Source: JAVBNT01 sp031551355 (lineage in GTDB: Bacteria; Vulcanimicrobiota; CADAWZ01). Taken from it: 33,374 nt of DNA. Shown here piece after piece: positions 31,715 to 33,374 of the stretch. Under the pieces are notes generated by a model. It did not search any database, was not told the origin of the DNA, and saw nothing but the letters and a program-made list of their open reading frames with translations. Each line of letters starts with the position of its first letter. The first letter of the stretch is position 1. The stretch covers positions 1 to 33,374 of the forward strand of contig JAVBNT010000057.1 in the NCBI GenBank assembly GCA_031551355.1, given 5' to 3'. The translations under genes were made by a program, and so were the position numbers.

Positions 31715-31741
31715 ATATGCTAAAAGATACGGAGGAATTTT

Positions 31742-33121
31742 ATGAATAAAGCAATTGTCATCGGCGCATGTTTTTTACTGATCTTTATAACGGGATGCAG
31801 TACAGGCAATAACTTTACTTACGGCAGTTCCGGTTCTCAGCAAAGCACTGATTCAAGACCGCAGCCCGTTCCGGAACCAACACAGACGGCATCACCGGAG
31901 CCAACTCCAACACCGCAGCCGACCACAACCCCAACCGCGACGCCCGTTACCATAAACGGAAAAATACTTGATCTTTACGGCAATCCCATCTCCGGTATTA
32001 CCGTAACCGGTGAAGGCATCAGTACGACTACCGATGCCAGAGGAGAGTTCATGTTAGACGTCCCGGCGTTTGCCAATTCAAGCCAGGAACTGACATTCCA
32101 AAAGCAGCCGTATACCATACCATCAATGCCGATAACATTTGATGGTTCCGTGAATCCTTCCTACACAAGTGAAATAATGGCTTACATACCTTTCAGCAAT
32201 TACGGGATAAACAGCATTTCATCAGCGCTTTCCATTGCGTCATGGAGCTCGACAGGCTATCTGGCGGCAATATCTCCCGACGGCAAATTCCTGTATACAG
32301 CCGACAGGTTCGGGGACAGCGTTACCAGGCTGAATCTGGAAACAAACGGCTTTATAGTGCTGAAATCAGGATTGAACCACCCGATAGGCATAGCCATATC
32401 AAGTGACGGCGACAGCCTTTACGTAAGCTGTGCCGGCGGAAGTCCTCAAAATATCAGAAAAATCAGCGGTATAAAAGATGCCGACTCGGAAAGCGATGTG
32501 ACAACCGTAACGATACTGAGCGGCGGTGCAAACACCGCCGAGGGCTGCAGCGGCAACGGGGCGCAGCTTTCCGATGTGCAGGCAATCGCCATCTCGGACG
32601 ACGACTCCATGCTTTACGTATGCGACAGAAGCACGAATAAAATAAAGATCGTAACCGATATAAAAACGGCTCAAAGCGCAGACGACACCAAAGTTTATAC
32701 CCTTATATCAGGTTTAGTCGACTCGAGAGCCATACTCCCCTACAATCTTATTATTTCCAAAGACGGAGATATAATTTACCTGGCCGACAGCGACAACAAT
32801 AGAATTATCAAAATAGCCGGGTGCAAAAATGCCGTTGCTTCACCGGCGGCAGTAAATGCGGCTATCCTGATACCGTCAATCTCCAATCCTATAGGACTGG
32901 CCCTGTCGGGCGATGAAAAGATACTTTATACGGCATCGAGAACCGCCGGCCTGCTCAAAACCGATCTTACTGCACCAACGCTTACGGCGGAACCATTTAG
33001 AAACGGGTATTCATGGCTTAACGGTCTGCTGTTATACGGAGATCACACGATGTATCTGATCACCGGCGGACAATCACAGGGAGGCAATACACAAATACAC
33101 CGCATAACGGGAACGGAATAA
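31742..33121 (+). CDS. Surface lipoprotein with CarboxypepD_reg-like domain and beta-propeller
   Basis: The 459-aa product has a lipoprotein signal with lipobox FITG-C (Cys at 19), a Ser/Gln then Pro/Thr-rich linker (about 30-68, EPTPTPQPTTTPTATP), a small beta-sandwich like the carboxypeptidase regulatory domain (about 70-135, GKILDLYGNPISGITVTGEG, TTTDARGEFMLDVP), then six or so NHL/YncE-type propeller blades (SPDGKFLYTADRFGDSVTRL, HPIGIAISSDGDSLYVSCAG, ISDDDSMLYVCDRSTNKIKI, ISKDGDIIYLADSDNNRIIK, SGDEKILYTASRT). It is probably displayed outside the membrane for binding. GATACGGAGGAATTTT precedes the ATG. Confidence 0.9.
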   Translation: MNKAIVIGACFLLIFITGCSTGNNFTYGSSGSQQSTDSRPQPVPEPTQTASPEPTPTPQPTTTPTATPVTINGKILDLYGNPISGITVTGEGISTTTDARGEFMLDVPAFANSSQELTFQKQPYTIPSMPITFDGSVNPSYTSEIMAYIPFSNYGINSISSALSIASWSSTGYLAAISPDGKFLYTADRFGDSVTRLNLETNGFIVLKSGLNHPIGIAISSDGDSLYVSCAGGSPQNIRKISGIKDADSESDVTTVTILSGGANTAEGCSGNGAQLSDVQAIAISDDDSMLYVCDRSTNKIKIVTDIKTAQSADDTKVYTLISGLVDSRAILPYNLIISKDGDIIYLADSDNNRIIKIAGCKNAVASPAAVNAAILIPSISNPIGLALSGDEKILYTASRTAGLLKTDLTAPTLTAEPFRNGYSWLNGLLLYGDHTMYLITGGQSQGGNTQIHRITGTE

Positions 33122-33242
33122 AAAAGGGGCTTGTCTTATGGGTATTTCACTCAATAGTTAAAAGGGTTTCTAACGGAGAAGAGGATAACACGGAAGTTTT
33201 ACCGGTTATCGTAAGGAATTTTCCATCGTTATTAAAAATGAG

Positions 33243-33285
33243 TCTGTCGTGGGTTTGGGGGGGAAAGGCCCGAAAGCACGACAGG
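33243..33285. other. GC-rich hairpin in the terminal non-coding stretch
   Basis: CTGTCGTG (33244-33251) pairs with CACGACAG (33277-33284) around a G-rich loop with seven consecutive Gs. The TGTCGTG arm also occurs in the terminator at 31687. The 253 nt after the last gene hold no credible open frame, only this hairpin and a stretch related to the 24546 repeat. Confidence 0.4.
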
Positions 33286-33374
33286 CGCAGTTTGTTTTGT
33301 TGTTACTATTAAATACAATTTACAGCGGCCGGAAAGACCGAAAACAACGCCAAGGGATTGTAAGTGGGTGTGAG

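Overview
The window is about 33 kb of bacterial chromosome of moderate GC, dense in genes and with no rRNA, tRNA or CRISPR that I could see. The sequence alone does not place it in a named genus. Very frequent TTG/GTG starts, a Firmicutes-like flagellar gene order, lipoproteins, and an isolated set of microcompartment vertex genes suggest an uncultured lineage outside the well-studied groups.

Region 1 (about 0.2-18.7 kb, all on the minus strand, read right to left) is a long flagellar basal-body and export operon: flgB-flgC-fliE-fliF-fliG-fliH-fliI-fliJ-lytic transglycosylase-fliK-hook-like protein-fliM-fliN-fliO-fliP-fliQ-fliR-flhB-[truncated flhA copy]-flhA, then two small unknown genes and a clean intrinsic terminator. 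Usual neighbours flgD, fliL, motAB, flhF and flhG are absent. fliG has no ATG/GTG/TTG start that gives a full N-terminus and appears to start at ATT. A diverged copy of the membrane half of flhA sits between flhB and flhA.

Region 2 (18.7-24.5 kb, mostly plus strand) holds a divergent 149-aa unknown, an exported 168-aa unknown, a PLP enzyme of the methionine gamma-lyase/aluminium-resistance family, a probable gene remnant bordered by dispersed palindromic repeats, three tandem EutN/CcmL-type microcompartment pentamer genes with no shell hexamer nearby, and a 211-aa unknown with a near-consensus promoter and a 20-bp hairpin terminator.

Region 3 (24.6-27.2 kb, minus strand) reads HIT protein -> fusion protein -> ispH. 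The middle gene is the most unusual in the window: a soluble protein joining an FlhB C-terminal-like domain (NPTH replaced by NGTK) to an FlhA cytoplasmic-domain homologue, with no membrane part. It is a second, detached set of export-gate cytoplasmic domains.

Region 4 (27.4-33.1 kb, plus strand) holds a maltose-type ABC importer (binding lipoprotein and two permeases, no ATPase), then a periplasmic TPR protein and a beta-propeller lipoprotein, each in its own transcription unit.
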